DNA from: Bacillus badius NBRC 15713
Lineage (GTDB): Bacteria; Bacillota; Bacilli; Bacillales; Domibacillaceae
DNA: 64,000 nucleotides
Direction of reading: 5' to 3'
Assembly (NCBI RefSeq): GCF_001591605.1
Contig: NZ_BCVF01000009.1
Coordinates: 53,904-117,903 of the forward strand
Part shown: positions 8,035 to 16,137 of the stretch, piece after piece
Numbering within the stretch: position 1 is the first letter of the stretch
How the letters are laid out: each line of letters starts with the position of its first letter
Program-made: the position numbers and the translations under genes
Notes under the pieces: generated by a model
Database searches by the model: none
What the model was told of the DNA's origin: nothing
Seen by the model: only the letters and a program-made list of their open reading frames with translations

Positions 8035-8178
8035 TGGATAGGTCGGTTGCTTTCCACTCCAGGCGTTTCGCTTTCCGCGGGGCGGGCGGTGAGCCTCCTC
8101 GGCGCCAAGGCTCCTGCGGGGTCTCACCTGTCCCGCAGGTCCCGCCGGAGTCTTCACGCCTTCCATTCCAATCAACCA
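8035..8178 (+). repeat. Bacillaceae-type intergenic repeat, copy 2
   Basis: Direct repeat of 7786-7929, differing at a handful of bases. The 105 bases between the copies (7930-8034) end with a short stretch also resembling the sequence after copy 2 (AAAAAGAGGACAG appears at 7934 and 8188), so the duplicated unit is longer than the core and probably arose by tandem duplication. Confidence 0.8.
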
Positions 8179-8246
8179 AGTGCACAAAAAGAGGACAGTT
8201 GTATAAAGAACTTGAGGTGAGGAAGAGGCTTCCCAAACACCATCCT

Positions 8247-8384
8247 ATGCAACGGGACCAAATGGATAGGGTTGCTCTAGATCAGCTTGTGCCAGGGAAT
8301 TATCTGGTTCGTCAAATGGAGCAGACGATAGGGAGCTTGGAGAAGTTGTCGATGCTTTCTTTCGCTGCGATGATTCTCAAGTAA
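8247..8384 (+). pseudogene. Remnant of an IS1182-type transposase N-terminus
   Basis: One frame reads MQRDQMDRVALDQLVPGNYL followed by VRQMEQTIG, resembling the opening of IS1182-family transposases (pattern LDQLVPxxHLVRKxExAI). After about 30 codons similarity is lost and a stop follows at 8384. No DDE region, ends or target duplication were found. The fragment lies directly after the repeat copies. The family assignment is from memory of the motif and is tentative. Confidence 0.45.
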
Positions 8385-8582
8385 ATGGCCAACTGGACTT
8401 GGCAGAACCCGAAAGTGGCCTGAATCATCGACTTGGAGAGGCCTGTCTTTCTCGCGAATGACTGGAAAGTTATCTAAAAAACGAAAAGCGGTTCGGGCTG
8501 CTTTCATTCCGAACCACGTTTGTCTTGCGTGATATCTTTTGAAGCTACCTATGGCACTATCATCTTTGCCGCTGTTAGCCTC

Positions 8583-9389
8583 TTAGCTTCTTGGTTTTTC
8601 ATCCCCCCAGAAGTTCCACTTGAAGTCTTGGTGTTTCATATAGTATTCCATTGCCGCGTTGAGCCATGATTGTTCAGCTTCTGTGAATGGAGATGGTGAT
8701 ATATTCTCCAATTCCTCGATATCCGGTTCTAATTCCGCTACATTAAGATCGGCTAGTGTTTGAATTAAATCCTCGCCAAGAAACTCAAGAGAGGCTTCAA
8801 GATAGGTTTGAATCATTTCTTGTACTTCTGGGTCCTCTGCAGGCTTGCCGTAGAGCTGCTTTACTTCCTTAGCCAATTGAATAAAGGTCTGATCCAGTGT
8901 GATTTTTTCCTCTTCGGTTTTCTTTGACAGCCCCTCCATCACATCCGACAGCTGGTGCTGTTCCATCCATTCTTTTTGGATGTTTTCTGTTTGCATGCCA
9001 TGAATGAGACTGAATAAGATGGCGCTATCCACTTCTCCTTCTTCTTCTAACAGTCTAATCACTCTTTTAATGGCAGCCATTGATTGGTCAATCCGCTCTT
9101 TTTCTTTTTCTAGCGCTTGGAAGTGAAAGGTTAACGTTTCGTTGAGATCAACGGTAAAACGCGGTTCGTGCATCAAATGAATAATCTCATTTAAACTGTA
9201 TCCAAGGAACTTTAAGCTGATAATTTTCTGTAAGGTGAGAATATCCTGATGGGTGTAAATGCGGTGTCCAGACGATGGATGTTTTTCTGGCTGCAGAAGG
9301 CCAATTTCATCATAATAATGCAACGTACGAATAGAGATCCCCGTTTTTTCCGAAAATTCTCCAACGGAATACTTGTTTTGTTCTTGCAT
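8583..9389 (-). CDS. MerR-family transcriptional regulator with TipAS-type effector domain
   Basis: 268 residues. The N-terminal winged helix is typical: YSVGEFSEKTGISIRTLHYYDEIGLLQP, then a second helix pair and the dimerising coiled coil (LEKEKERIDQSMAAIKRVIR) to about residue 120. The C-terminal ~140 residues, rich in acidic and aromatic positions, fit the TipAS drug-binding domain of TipA-like regulators. Such proteins activate promoters with 19-base spacers when bound by thiopeptides or other hydrophobic ligands. There is no obvious partner gene; it is separately transcribed and convergent with the repeat region. Target unknown. Confidence 0.88.
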   Translation of the reverse strand: MQEQNKYSVGEFSEKTGISIRTLHYYDEIGLLQPEKHPSSGHRIYTHQDILTLQKIISLKFLGYSLNEIIHLMHEPRFTVDLNETLTFHFQALEKEKERIDQSMAAIKRVIRLLEEEGEVDSAILFSLIHGMQTENIQKEWMEQHQLSDVMEGLSKKTEEEKITLDQTFIQLAKEVKQLYGKPAEDPEVQEMIQTYLEASLEFLGEDLIQTLADLNVAELEPDIEELENISPSPFTEAEQSWLNAAMEYYMKHQDFKWNFWGDEKPRS

Positions 9390-9608
9390 CGCGATTCCTC
9401 CCTAAAAAGTATATATTCACTATAAAGCCTTACGTAGCTGGAGGTGCAAGAGAAAATTTTGAAGAGACGCCAAGAAGAGCCATCAACTTGCTGTTTGATG
9501 TCACTTAATCCGGTTTGGGTGAACGATCAAGTTTACTACAAAGAATCAAGATTTCTTTCTTTAAACGTTGTTTTCTTTTTTTCTTCATTTGTTGATAGAT
9601 TTTTAAGG

Positions 9609-9659
9609 TTGATAAAAACAAACATATGTTCTATAATCAAAATCAGGAACAAATGTTTG
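9609..9659 (+). promoter_or_regulatory. Sigma-A promoter overlapped by LexA-like operators
   Basis: TTGATA (9609-9614), 17-base spacer, TATAAT (9632-9637): a near-consensus sigma-A promoter. CAAACATATGTTCT (9619-9632) fills the spacer and GGAACAAATGTTTG (9646-9659) covers the start region; each matches the Bacillus LexA/DinR box CGAACrnryGTTyG at most positions, and the two are inverted copies of each other. It drives the GyrI-like gene at 9705. The pair could alternatively fold as a hairpin in RNA. Confidence 0.6.
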
Positions 9660-9704
9660 TTTTTGTAAAAAATAAAATCTGACTGATTAAAAAGGAGCTC
9701 AAGC

Positions 9705-10103
9705 ATGAACCTGTACGCAATAAATAGCATCCGAACGAATAACTTTGAGGATGAGCAAATGATGAGCAAGATTCAAACGATGTGGGAAGAGGCTTTTCGC
9801 CAACTGGGAAAGTATCGGGGAAATGTATATGGACTTTATTATGACTACCAGAGTAATTACAGGGGGGACTATTCATTAAGCGTCGCCATTGAAGAAGATC
9901 GCGGGGGAGCCCGGTTTCATTTGCCGAATCACGATAGATATGAAGTGTTTAAGGTGGATACCGCCGATGAACAGGGGCTGCTGAAGGCGTGGAGCAAGAT
10001 ATGGGATCAGGAAGAAGCCGGTTTATTAAAAAGAACTTATTCATGCGACTTTGAAAAATATTATCCTGCCGGGGAAGTTGAAATTTACATCGCGATTCAC
10101 TAA
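9705..10103 (+). CDS. GyrI-like / AraC effector-binding domain protein
   Basis: 132 residues; ATG at 9705 after AAAAAGGAGCTC. The C-terminal two thirds shows the SOUL/GyrI-like pattern: VYGLYYDYQSNYRGDYSLSVAIE, an ARFHLPNHDRYEVFKV strand pair, then AWSKIWDQE and the closing FEKYYPAGEVEIYIAIH. Stand-alone members bind small molecules or modulate gyrase; in enteric bacteria the gyrase inhibitor SbmC is SOS-induced. Here the upstream LexA-like boxes suggest a similar damage response, which is inference. Single-gene transcript. Confidence 0.75.
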   Translation: MNLYAINSIRTNNFEDEQMMSKIQTMWEEAFRQLGKYRGNVYGLYYDYQSNYRGDYSLSVAIEEDRGGARFHLPNHDRYEVFKVDTADEQGLLKAWSKIWDQEEAGLLKRTYSCDFEKYYPAGEVEIYIAIH

Positions 10104-10156
10104 GGAGAAATGTTCAAGCTCAGACACTTTTGGCTGCAGAAGACAAACAGCTGTTG

Positions 10157-10188
10157 AAAAAACGAAGGCACTTGGTGAAGTGCCTTCG
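10157..10188 (-). terminator. Rho-independent terminator of EamA gene
   Basis: CGAAGGCACTT (10163-10173) pairs with AAGTGCCTTCG (10178-10188). On the minus strand the stem is followed by TTTTTT (10162-10157), so it terminates the EamA transporter transcript; it may also stop the converging transcript from 10103. Confidence 0.8.
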
Positions 10189-10236
10189 CAAACTGGTGCA
10201 AGACCGTAAATAAGGTGTCAGAAGTACCTTTTTTGT

Positions 10237-11124
10237 CTAGGCTCCTGCTTTTCCGCGCTCAGCGGCAAGTGATGCCTTGCCTCGCTTCAGGCTGGTGGCA
10301 ACAATGCTGAACAAGACAAGGGAAGCGCCAAGAATTTCTGTTTCATTCATCACTTCTTTCATAAATAAAAAGCCGAATAAAGCGGCAAAGACAGGCTCCA
10401 TGGAAAAGATCAGCCCCGTTTTCGTCGAAGAAGTGTATTTTTGGGCAACCGTTTGAATAATGAAGCCGAAGGCACTGCATACAATGCTTAGCATTAAGAT
10501 GGCGATCCAGCCTTCCGCAGAAGCGGGCAAGGAGGGCGTTTCAAGCATCAGCGAAAATACAAAGCCGAGTAAACCCGCCACTCCTAACTGGATGATCCCT
10601 ACATTTAAGGGATCCGCCTTTTGGGCCGCTTGTTCAACCAGAATAATATGTAAAGCATAGAAAAACGCCGCCGCTGCACATAATAGATCTCCGGTCAAAA
10701 TACGGAAGGGCGGTTGAATCGTAAGCAGGCCAATGCCTGTTAAGGCCAGCAATGTACTAGCCATCAGCTTGGCGTCCAGCTTGTTTTTGAGCATAAAGGA
10801 ATGAAGAAGCGGAACGAAGATGACCGTTAAGCTGACTAAAAAGCCTGCATTAGAAGCAGATGTTGTTCTTAAACCGTAAGTAAGCATCGTAAAGACAAGA
10901 AACAAGACGCTCCCCAAAAGCAGGCCAAACTTTAACGCTTCCCGATCCATCAAGCGCAAGCGCCGGTGAAAGAAAGCGGCTGACAGCAGAAAAGCCAAGC
11001 CAAACCGCAGGGCGATGACATTGAATTCGGAAAGGGAAGCTAACCCCATCTTCATAAAAAGATAGGATGATCCCCAGCAAAGCGTAACAAATAGCATTAA
11101 TAAATCTGCCTTAAATGCATTCAT
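10237..11124 (-). CDS. EamA/DMT-family transporter
   Basis: 295 residues, ten hydrophobic segments in two five-segment EamA repeats (LLMLFVTLCWGSSYLFMKMGL begins the first, LLCAAAAFFYALHIILVEQAA the second). The family exports amino acids, nucleosides or other metabolites, or acts on drugs. The duplicated CWGSS and ALHI-type motifs are normal. It is divergent from a LysR-type gene 110 bp away, a common activator-exporter pairing, so its expression is probably controlled by that regulator. Substrate not predictable. Confidence 0.88.
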   Translation of the reverse strand: MNAFKADLLMLFVTLCWGSSYLFMKMGLASLSEFNVIALRFGLAFLLSAAFFHRRLRLMDREALKFGLLLGSVLFLVFTMLTYGLRTTSASNAGFLVSLTVIFVPLLHSFMLKNKLDAKLMASTLLALTGIGLLTIQPPFRILTGDLLCAAAAFFYALHIILVEQAAQKADPLNVGIIQLGVAGLLGFVFSLMLETPSLPASAEGWIAILMLSIVCSAFGFIIQTVAQKYTSSTKTGLIFSMEPVFAALFGFLFMKEVMNETEILGASLVLFSIVATSLKRGKASLAAERGKAGA

Positions 11125-11156
11125 TCCACTCCCCTCCTTTCAGTAAATTCAGTATA

Positions 11157-11202
11157 CTAAGCTTAGATATACAAGTAAAACGAATGTTTCTTATGAGAAA
11201 CA
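11157..11202. promoter_or_regulatory. Candidate LysR operator between divergent genes
   Basis: Two palindromes lie in the 109-bp divergent spacer: CTAAGCTTAG (11157-11166, flanked by GTATA and TATAC with one extra base) and TGTTTCTTATGAGAAACA (11185-11202, perfect 7-base arms). The second contains a LysR-type T-Nx-A box. They are placed to control both the EamA gene and the regulator itself. Confidence 0.55.
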
Positions 11203-11233
11203 TGAGAAAAACTAATATAAAGAGGGGGCATTT

Positions 11234-12106
11234 ATGAGCATCAGCAAATATAAGGTATTGATGAAAGTGATTCACTATGGGAGTCTGACAAAAGCTGCGG
11301 AAGTGATGGGTTATACACAATCAGGGGTTAGCCATATCATCAACAGCCTGGAAGAGGAGTTTGGGTTCCTGCTTATCCGGCGCGGCCGTTCCGGAATTAA
11401 ATTGACTAGAAACGGTGAACAAGTGGTAAGAACGATAAGAGAAATATTGAAATGGAATGAGCATTTGGAACAGGAGATCGCGGCCATTCATGGAATGGAA
11501 GCCGGAACGGTTTATGTCGGCACCTTCACAAGTGTTTCCGTACATTGGCTGCCGGCCATTATTAAGCGCTTTCAGCAGGACTTTCCAAGGATCACGATCC
11601 ATTTGGCCGAAGGAGATTATCGCCAAATGGAGGAGTGGATTATGAGCGGCGAGGTTGATTGCGGATTTGTGTCCCTTCCAACCTGCAGCAAAATTGAAGC
11701 CATCCCGCTGCAGCAGGATCAAATGCTCATTTTGCTTCCTCCTGAGCACCCGTTAAGCACCTGCCCCGTGATCGATCTGTCGGAGATCAAAGATGAGCCG
11801 TTTATCATGCCGCGCAAAGGCTCCGACGATGATATCAATCGCGTTCTCACAAAAGCTGCCATCAAGCCGGACATTAAATTTACGGCAGGCGATGACTACG
11901 CCATTATGGCAATGGTCGAAATGGGGCTGGGCATCAGCATCCTTCCCGAACTCGTCCTCCGGGGACAACAACGCAACATTCATCTGAAAGAGATAGACGA
12001 GCCTATTTTCCGCTCCCTCGGAATTGCGGTGAGCTCTATGAAAAATATTTCCCCGGCTACTAAGAAGTTTCTAATGTATGTGCAGGACTTTCTTAAAGAT
12101 GGATAG
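11234..12106 (+). CDS. LysR-family transcriptional regulator
   Basis: 290 residues; ATG at 11234 after AGAGGGGG. The N-terminal winged HTH (YKVLMKVIHYGSLTKAAEVMGYTQ, then SGVSHIINSLEEEFG) is canonical; a linker helix and a periplasmic-binding-like effector domain follow (VYVGTFTSVSVHWLPAIIKRF; DYAIMAMVEMGLGISILPELV). Divergent from the EamA exporter, with palindromes between them, so it is the likely local regulator. After the stop, 12107-12393 contains no gene; it holds A+T-rich DNA and the upstream region of the SLH gene. Confidence 0.9.
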   Translation: MSISKYKVLMKVIHYGSLTKAAEVMGYTQSGVSHIINSLEEEFGFLLIRRGRSGIKLTRNGEQVVRTIREILKWNEHLEQEIAAIHGMEAGTVYVGTFTSVSVHWLPAIIKRFQQDFPRITIHLAEGDYRQMEEWIMSGEVDCGFVSLPTCSKIEAIPLQQDQMLILLPPEHPLSTCPVIDLSEIKDEPFIMPRKGSDDDINRVLTKAAIKPDIKFTAGDDYAIMAMVEMGLGISILPELVLRGQQRNIHLKEIDEPIFRSLGIAVSSMKNISPATKKFLMYVQDFLKDG

Positions 12107-12393
12107 GGTATTTTCTTATTTTTATAATCCCTGCAGTGGCATCATTCTAAGTAGAACCTAAATGAGAAAACTGTTAACAATACTTTGAACAGACTCTAAC
12201 CAGCGCTTCGCTTTGTGGGGTGACGCCGGCTCTAGTCAAGCGCGGGCAGAACTCGCCGCTCCGTTTTTAAAATAAATACCAGTTTATTGATAGTATGTAA
12301 TATTATTCATAATGATATATCCTTTTTGCTGGTGATATGGTAACTTAAAAAGAGTTTGTAAGTAGTCTAACTGATAAGGATGGAGGGGTACTT

Positions 12394-13362
12394 TTGAAAA
12401 AAGTTTTTAGTATGCTCATAGCTTGTTGTTTATTTTTCACTAGTTCTATAGCTGCTTCAGCTGCATTTAAAGATGTGGGCAATACCTATTGGGCAAAAGA
12501 TGAAATTACATACTTAACGGGCAAGAAAGTTATTAATGGGTTTTACGATGCTTCCTTTCGCCCGCAGGCACCTGTAACGCGCATACAAGCAATGATTTTA
12601 CTGGCCAATGCATTAAAATTAGACCTATCAAACCGCCCGGATCCTGGGTTCAAAGATTTATCCGCGATGAGTAGCGGCTATAAACATACTGCGGCTATTA
12701 TGGACGAAGGACTTTTTCCAAAAAGCACTTATTTGAAACCTAATGAGCCTATGACACGCCAATTAATGGCAAGGATGATCGCTTCGGCTTTTAAACTGAA
12801 AGCTTCCAAGAATATGAGCTTTAAAGATGTACCATCAAGCCATTGGGCCCGCCCGTACATTTCTGCCTTAGCAGAGCACAATATTACTGTAGGCTATCCA
12901 GATGGGACATTTAAGCCAGATGCAACGCTTACCCGGGCTCAGTTTTCTGTCTTTCTGGCAAAAGCATTGAGTGATGACTTCAAAACTTTTACCCTTTACA
13001 GCACTAGTTTTAATTATCAACTTGAATTGCCTAATTACATAAAGACTAAAGTGACCGTTGAGGAGGAGAAAAAGAAAGATGGAGTCCTGTCGACGCACTT
13101 TTATTATAACAACACTACACATCTTGGCTTTGAGCCTTACCTTGCCTCTATTCACATCATCCCGGCATCAAAATGGGATTTTTATCAATCGGCACCCTAT
13201 GATTTAATCAAAAAGTATAATAACTACTATTACTGTTATCAAAGCGTTGGCGAACACCCATACTATGAATATAATCAACTTGGATCGCGTGAGGCAAAAA
13301 CATTTGAGCGTATCCAGTATAGATTAACAAATGCTATCTACAGTTTTAAACCGAAAAATTAA
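12394..13362 (+). CDS. SLH-domain cell-surface protein
   Basis: 322 residues, TTG start at 12394 after TGGAGGGG. Residues 1-24 are a Sec signal peptide ending ASAA. Three S-layer homology domains follow, about 25-80, 81-140 and 141-200, with the usual FKDV...YWAKDEI, FKDL and FKDVPSSHWARPYISALAEH / VGYPDGTFKPDATLTRAQ motifs, which bind pyruvylated secondary cell-wall polymer. The last ~120 residues (LYSTSFNYQLELPNYIKTKV onward, Tyr-rich) match nothing recognised. It stands alone with its own terminator. The function of the C-terminal domain is unknown. Confidence 0.88.
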   Translation: MKKVFSMLIACCLFFTSSIAASAAFKDVGNTYWAKDEITYLTGKKVINGFYDASFRPQAPVTRIQAMILLANALKLDLSNRPDPGFKDLSAMSSGYKHTAAIMDEGLFPKSTYLKPNEPMTRQLMARMIASAFKLKASKNMSFKDVPSSHWARPYISALAEHNITVGYPDGTFKPDATLTRAQFSVFLAKALSDDFKTFTLYSTSFNYQLELPNYIKTKVTVEEEKKKDGVLSTHFYYNNTTHLGFEPYLASIHIIPASKWDFYQSAPYDLIKKYNNYYYCYQSVGEHPYYEYNQLGSREAKTFERIQYRLTNAIYSFKPKN

Positions 13363-13464
13363 TCGATATCGGTATGAAAGACAGCTTAAATTTTTAAATG
13401 GCTTTATAGTTGTTTTTTAGTTTGGCGAAAAGATTTTGATCAAAAATCAAACAATTTTTATTTT

Positions 13465-13500
13465 AACCTCGCTGAAAAATTAAGGCGAGGTTATTTGTAT
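13465..13500 (+). terminator. Rho-independent terminator of SLH gene
   Basis: AACCTCGC (13465-13472) pairs with GCGAGGTT (13485-13492) around a 12-base loop and is followed by ATTTGTATTT. The region 13510-13790 beyond it has no gene and no recognised RNA. Confidence 0.75.
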
Positions 13501-13791
13501 TTGGGGTTTTCACATTAATCTACCTGTCTGATCATTTGACAGGCAGAACGTGTTTCCCAAAAAGCTGTTTTCTTGATTGATGAAAAGTAAGGAATGTCGC
13601 TTTACTTTTAACGTTGTTCTGCGGCAGCCGGGTCAGTTCCCAGCCGTTTGTTTCAGATGAAAGCCAAATTTCTCCATAATAAGCCCTCATTACCCCTTCT
13701 TCTAAGCAGAGAGTGTTTCTTCCGTTTGCTTTTTTTCACCGTCATTGAGGTTGTCTCATTAGCTTAGTCTGCAGGCGCCCAGAAATCTCAG

Positions 13792-13863
13792 ATATACATT
13801 TGTGTCTATAAACATTTGTTGAAAATTATGAATGAATGCTTTGAGGTTGGCACGAGTCCTGCA
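13792..13863 (+). promoter_or_regulatory. Sigma-54 promoter with upstream element for proline-racemase-like gene
   Basis: TGGCACGAGTCCTGCA at 13848-13863 keeps GG-N10-GC spacing; the -12 block is CTGCA rather than TTGCA. About 40-55 bases upstream ATATACA and GTGTCTATAAAC (13792-13812) resemble, in part inverted, the GACAC/TTATACA element in front of the two other sigma-54 promoters of the island. It would be activated by the regulator at 18043-19698. Confidence 0.75.
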
Positions 13864-13967
13864 TGATGCAGAAGGAAGGGAAGGCGGCAGTATGCAAGCC
13901 GTTCAATGACTGACCCTTAGAAGCCGTAGTCATTAAGCATGTTATTATTTACTTAGGGGGAGATAGG

Positions 13968-14969
13968 ATGCATTTCAACCATCTGTTTACAACGATTGAT
14001 GTTCATGTGGCAGGAGAACCGCTGCGCATCATTACCGGGGGATTGCCGGAGATCCAAGGGAAAACTCAGCTGGAGAGGCGAGCATATTGCATGGAGCACT
14101 TAGACCATATTCGGAAAATATTAATGCATGAGCCGCGCGGCCATTACGATATGTATGGGTGCATCATGACCCCTCCGGCTAATCCCGGTTCTGATTTCGG
14201 TGTGTTGTTTATGCACAATGAAGGCTGGAGTACGATGTGCGGCCACGGTGTCATTGCGGCGGTGACAATGGCCATTGAGACGGGAATATATCAGGCAGAA
14301 GGCGGCAGCCGAAAGTTTACCATTGACTGCCCATGTGGTCCTGTCACTGCGTATGCTGAATGTGAGGGCACCGCGGTCAAATCAGTAGCGTTCGAAAACG
14401 TGCCTTCTTTTGTTTACAGAAAAGAGGTGCCGATTCAAATCGATGGCTATGAGTTTACAGCGGACCTTTCTTACGGAGGTGCCTTTTATGCCGTGGTCGA
14501 TAGCAAAGAGGTCGATTTGAGGGTATCCTCTGCCGATTTAGGAGCTTTAAAAATATGGGGAGACAAAATTAAGCGTTACATCGAAAGTCAAATAGACGTG
14601 AAGCACCCATATGAAGAAATTCATGGAATGTACGGCGTTATTTTTTCTGATGAACCGAAAAGTGAAACGGCTGATCTGCGCAATGTAACTATTTTTGCCG
14701 ATCAGCAGGTGGACCGTTCACCGTGCGGTTCAGGAACTGCGGCGAGGATAGCCGCTCTTTATGAACGGGGCGCACTGGCGGCCGGGGAAAGGTTTGTTCA
14801 TGAAAGCATCACGGACGGGCAATTCGTCGGAGAAGTATGCTCAGTAACGAAGATTGGCGAGTATCAAGCGGTCATTCCAAAGATTGCAGGGGAAGCGTTC
14901 ATTACAGGGTTTCATCAATTCGTTATTGATCCCCGTGACCGGCTCAATAACGGCTTTTTATTAGCTTAA
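13968..14969 (+). CDS. Proline racemase superfamily protein (hydroxyproline epimerase or trans-3-hydroxyproline dehydratase)
   Basis: 333 residues; ATG at 13968 after AGGGGGAGATAGG. Both catalytic cysteines are present: C91 in TMCGHG and C253 in DRSPCGSG. Other family motifs are [14 protein letters not shown] and HESITDG. A Cys/Cys pair is usual for proline racemase and 4-hydroxyproline 2-epimerase, but some relatives dehydrate trans-3-hydroxy-L-proline to pyrroline-2-carboxylate. The next gene is an ornithine-cyclodeaminase-family protein of the type that reduces pyrroline-2-carboxylate to L-proline, which favours the dehydratase role for this pair. The pair has its own sigma-54 promoter. 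Exact activity is not decidable from sequence alone. Confidence 0.82.
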   Translation: MHFNHLFTTIDVHVAGEPLRIITGGLPEIQGKTQLERRAYCMEHLDHIRKILMHEPRGHYDMYGCIMTPPANPGSDFGVLFMHNEGWSTMCGHGVIAAVTMAIETGIYQAEGGSRKFTIDCPCGPVTAYAECEGTAVKSVAFENVPSFVYRKEVPIQIDGYEFTADLSYGGAFYAVVDSKEVDLRVSSADLGALKIWGDKIKRYIESQIDVKHPYEEIHGMYGVIFSDEPKSETADLRNVTIFADQQVDRSPCGSGTAARIAALYERGALAAGERFVHESITDGQFVGEVCSVTKIGEYQAVIPKIAGEAFITGFHQFVIDPRDRLNNGFLLA

Positions 14970-15034
14970 CTGCTTCTTCAGCAAGATAAACCAAGAGCCC
15001 CAGTACAACATTGAAATAAAAAGGAGAATCAACC

Positions 15035-16012
15035 ATGTTAATCATACGTGCACACGAGCAAAAAACTTTAATAGATATGAAGGAATTGATTGAACACGCA
15101 GCGATGGCGTTAAAGGAATTTTCATCCGGAAGGACCGTCACGCCTATCCGTGCCGCTCTTCCTTTCAACGATGGTCAAAATACAGCATTGGTCATGCCGT
15201 CCGCAGCGGATGCGGCGGGCAGTATGGGAGTAAAAGTAGTAACGGTAGCCCCGAATAATAAAAAGCTGGGAAAACAGACGATAACAGGCACGGTGATCCT
15301 GTTGGATTTTAGGACGGGAGAACCGGTTGCCCTCTTGGAGGGTTCTTACTTAACGATGTGCAGAACCGGCGCTTTGTCCGGGGTGGCAACAAAGTACTTA
15401 TCCCGCCCCGATTCAAACAAACTTTCCATTATTGGCACAGGAGGACAGGCAAAAGGGCTTGTTGAAGCGATGATCGCTGTCCGTGACATTGAAGAAGTGT
15501 CCCTTTACAACCGCTCAGAGCAAAAGGCGCATGAGCTAGCTGAATATATTAGACACTCATTTCATAAACATGTTCACGTTTACACAAAGGCTGATGAAGC
15601 AGTAAAGAATGCAGATATTATCGTGACAGCGACAAATTCTTCAACACCCGTTTTTTCCGAACGTTTACAGCCAGGTGTTCATGTGAATGCTGTCGGTTCC
15701 TTTCGGCCAACGATGCAGGAGCTGCCGTCTCATGCGATTTCTTCTGCCCATAAGGTCGTGGTGGAATCAAGAGAAGCGGCGTTAGAAGAAACAGGGGACT
15801 TGCAAATCCCGATACAAGAAGGAATATTTAAGGCGGGTGATATTTACGGAGAACTGGGAGAAATCATCGGTGGAGAACTGAAGGGAAGGGAAACGGAGGA
15901 AGAGATCACCGTCTTTGAATCTGTCGGTCTAGCGGTAGCAGATATCATAGTAGCTAAGTATATCTATGAAAAAGCGCTGCAAAAAAAGGTCGGAACGCTT
16001 ATAGACCTGTAA
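15035..16012 (+). CDS. Ornithine cyclodeaminase/mu-crystallin family protein (probable pyrroline-2-carboxylate reductase)
   Basis: 325 residues; ATG at 15035 after AAAAGGAG. It has an N-terminal substrate domain with R-T-V-T-P-I-R and the Rossmann motif IIGTGGQAKGLVEAM near residue 130, followed by SLYNRSE. Family members include ornithine cyclodeaminase, alanine dehydrogenase and NAD(P)H-dependent pyrroline-2-carboxylate/ketimine reductases. Coupling to a proline-racemase-superfamily gene 65 bp upstream supports the reduction of pyrroline-2-carboxylate to L-proline in trans-3-hydroxyproline breakdown (known pathway; assignment here by inference). A terminator follows at 16045. Confidence 0.85.
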   Translation: MLIIRAHEQKTLIDMKELIEHAAMALKEFSSGRTVTPIRAALPFNDGQNTALVMPSAADAAGSMGVKVVTVAPNNKKLGKQTITGTVILLDFRTGEPVALLEGSYLTMCRTGALSGVATKYLSRPDSNKLSIIGTGGQAKGLVEAMIAVRDIEEVSLYNRSEQKAHELAEYIRHSFHKHVHVYTKADEAVKNADIIVTATNSSTPVFSERLQPGVHVNAVGSFRPTMQELPSHAISSAHKVVVESREAALEETGDLQIPIQEGIFKAGDIYGELGEIIGGELKGRETEEEITVFESVGLAVADIIVAKYIYEKALQKKVGTLIDL

Positions 16013-16044
16013 AGGAAAATAGCTGCTGAAAGGCTAAAAGCAGT

Positions 16045-16082
16045 GGATCACTTCGCTACCATGACGGAGTGATCCTATTTTT
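16045..16082 (+). terminator. Rho-independent terminator
   Basis: GGATCACT (16045-16052) pairs with AGTGATCC (16068-16075), then TATTTTTAT. A second, weaker stem GCTCACC/GGTGAGC (16101-16130) lies just before the converging gene end at 16138. Confidence 0.75.
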
Positions 16083-16137
16083 ATCATCTGCTATCCAGGT
16101 GCTCACCCCCGGTGGCCAATGGAGGTGAGCGCTTGTT

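Noticed and set aside
8002..8220. Open frames through the second repeat copy
   Set aside because: They arise from the G+C-rich repeat on both strands and are equally open in the first copy; no start signals.
9444..9668. Open frames between the MerR gene and the GyrI-like gene
   Set aside because: They cross a strong promoter and operator region, are rich in Phe/Lys/Ile as expected of A+T-rich DNA, and have no motif.
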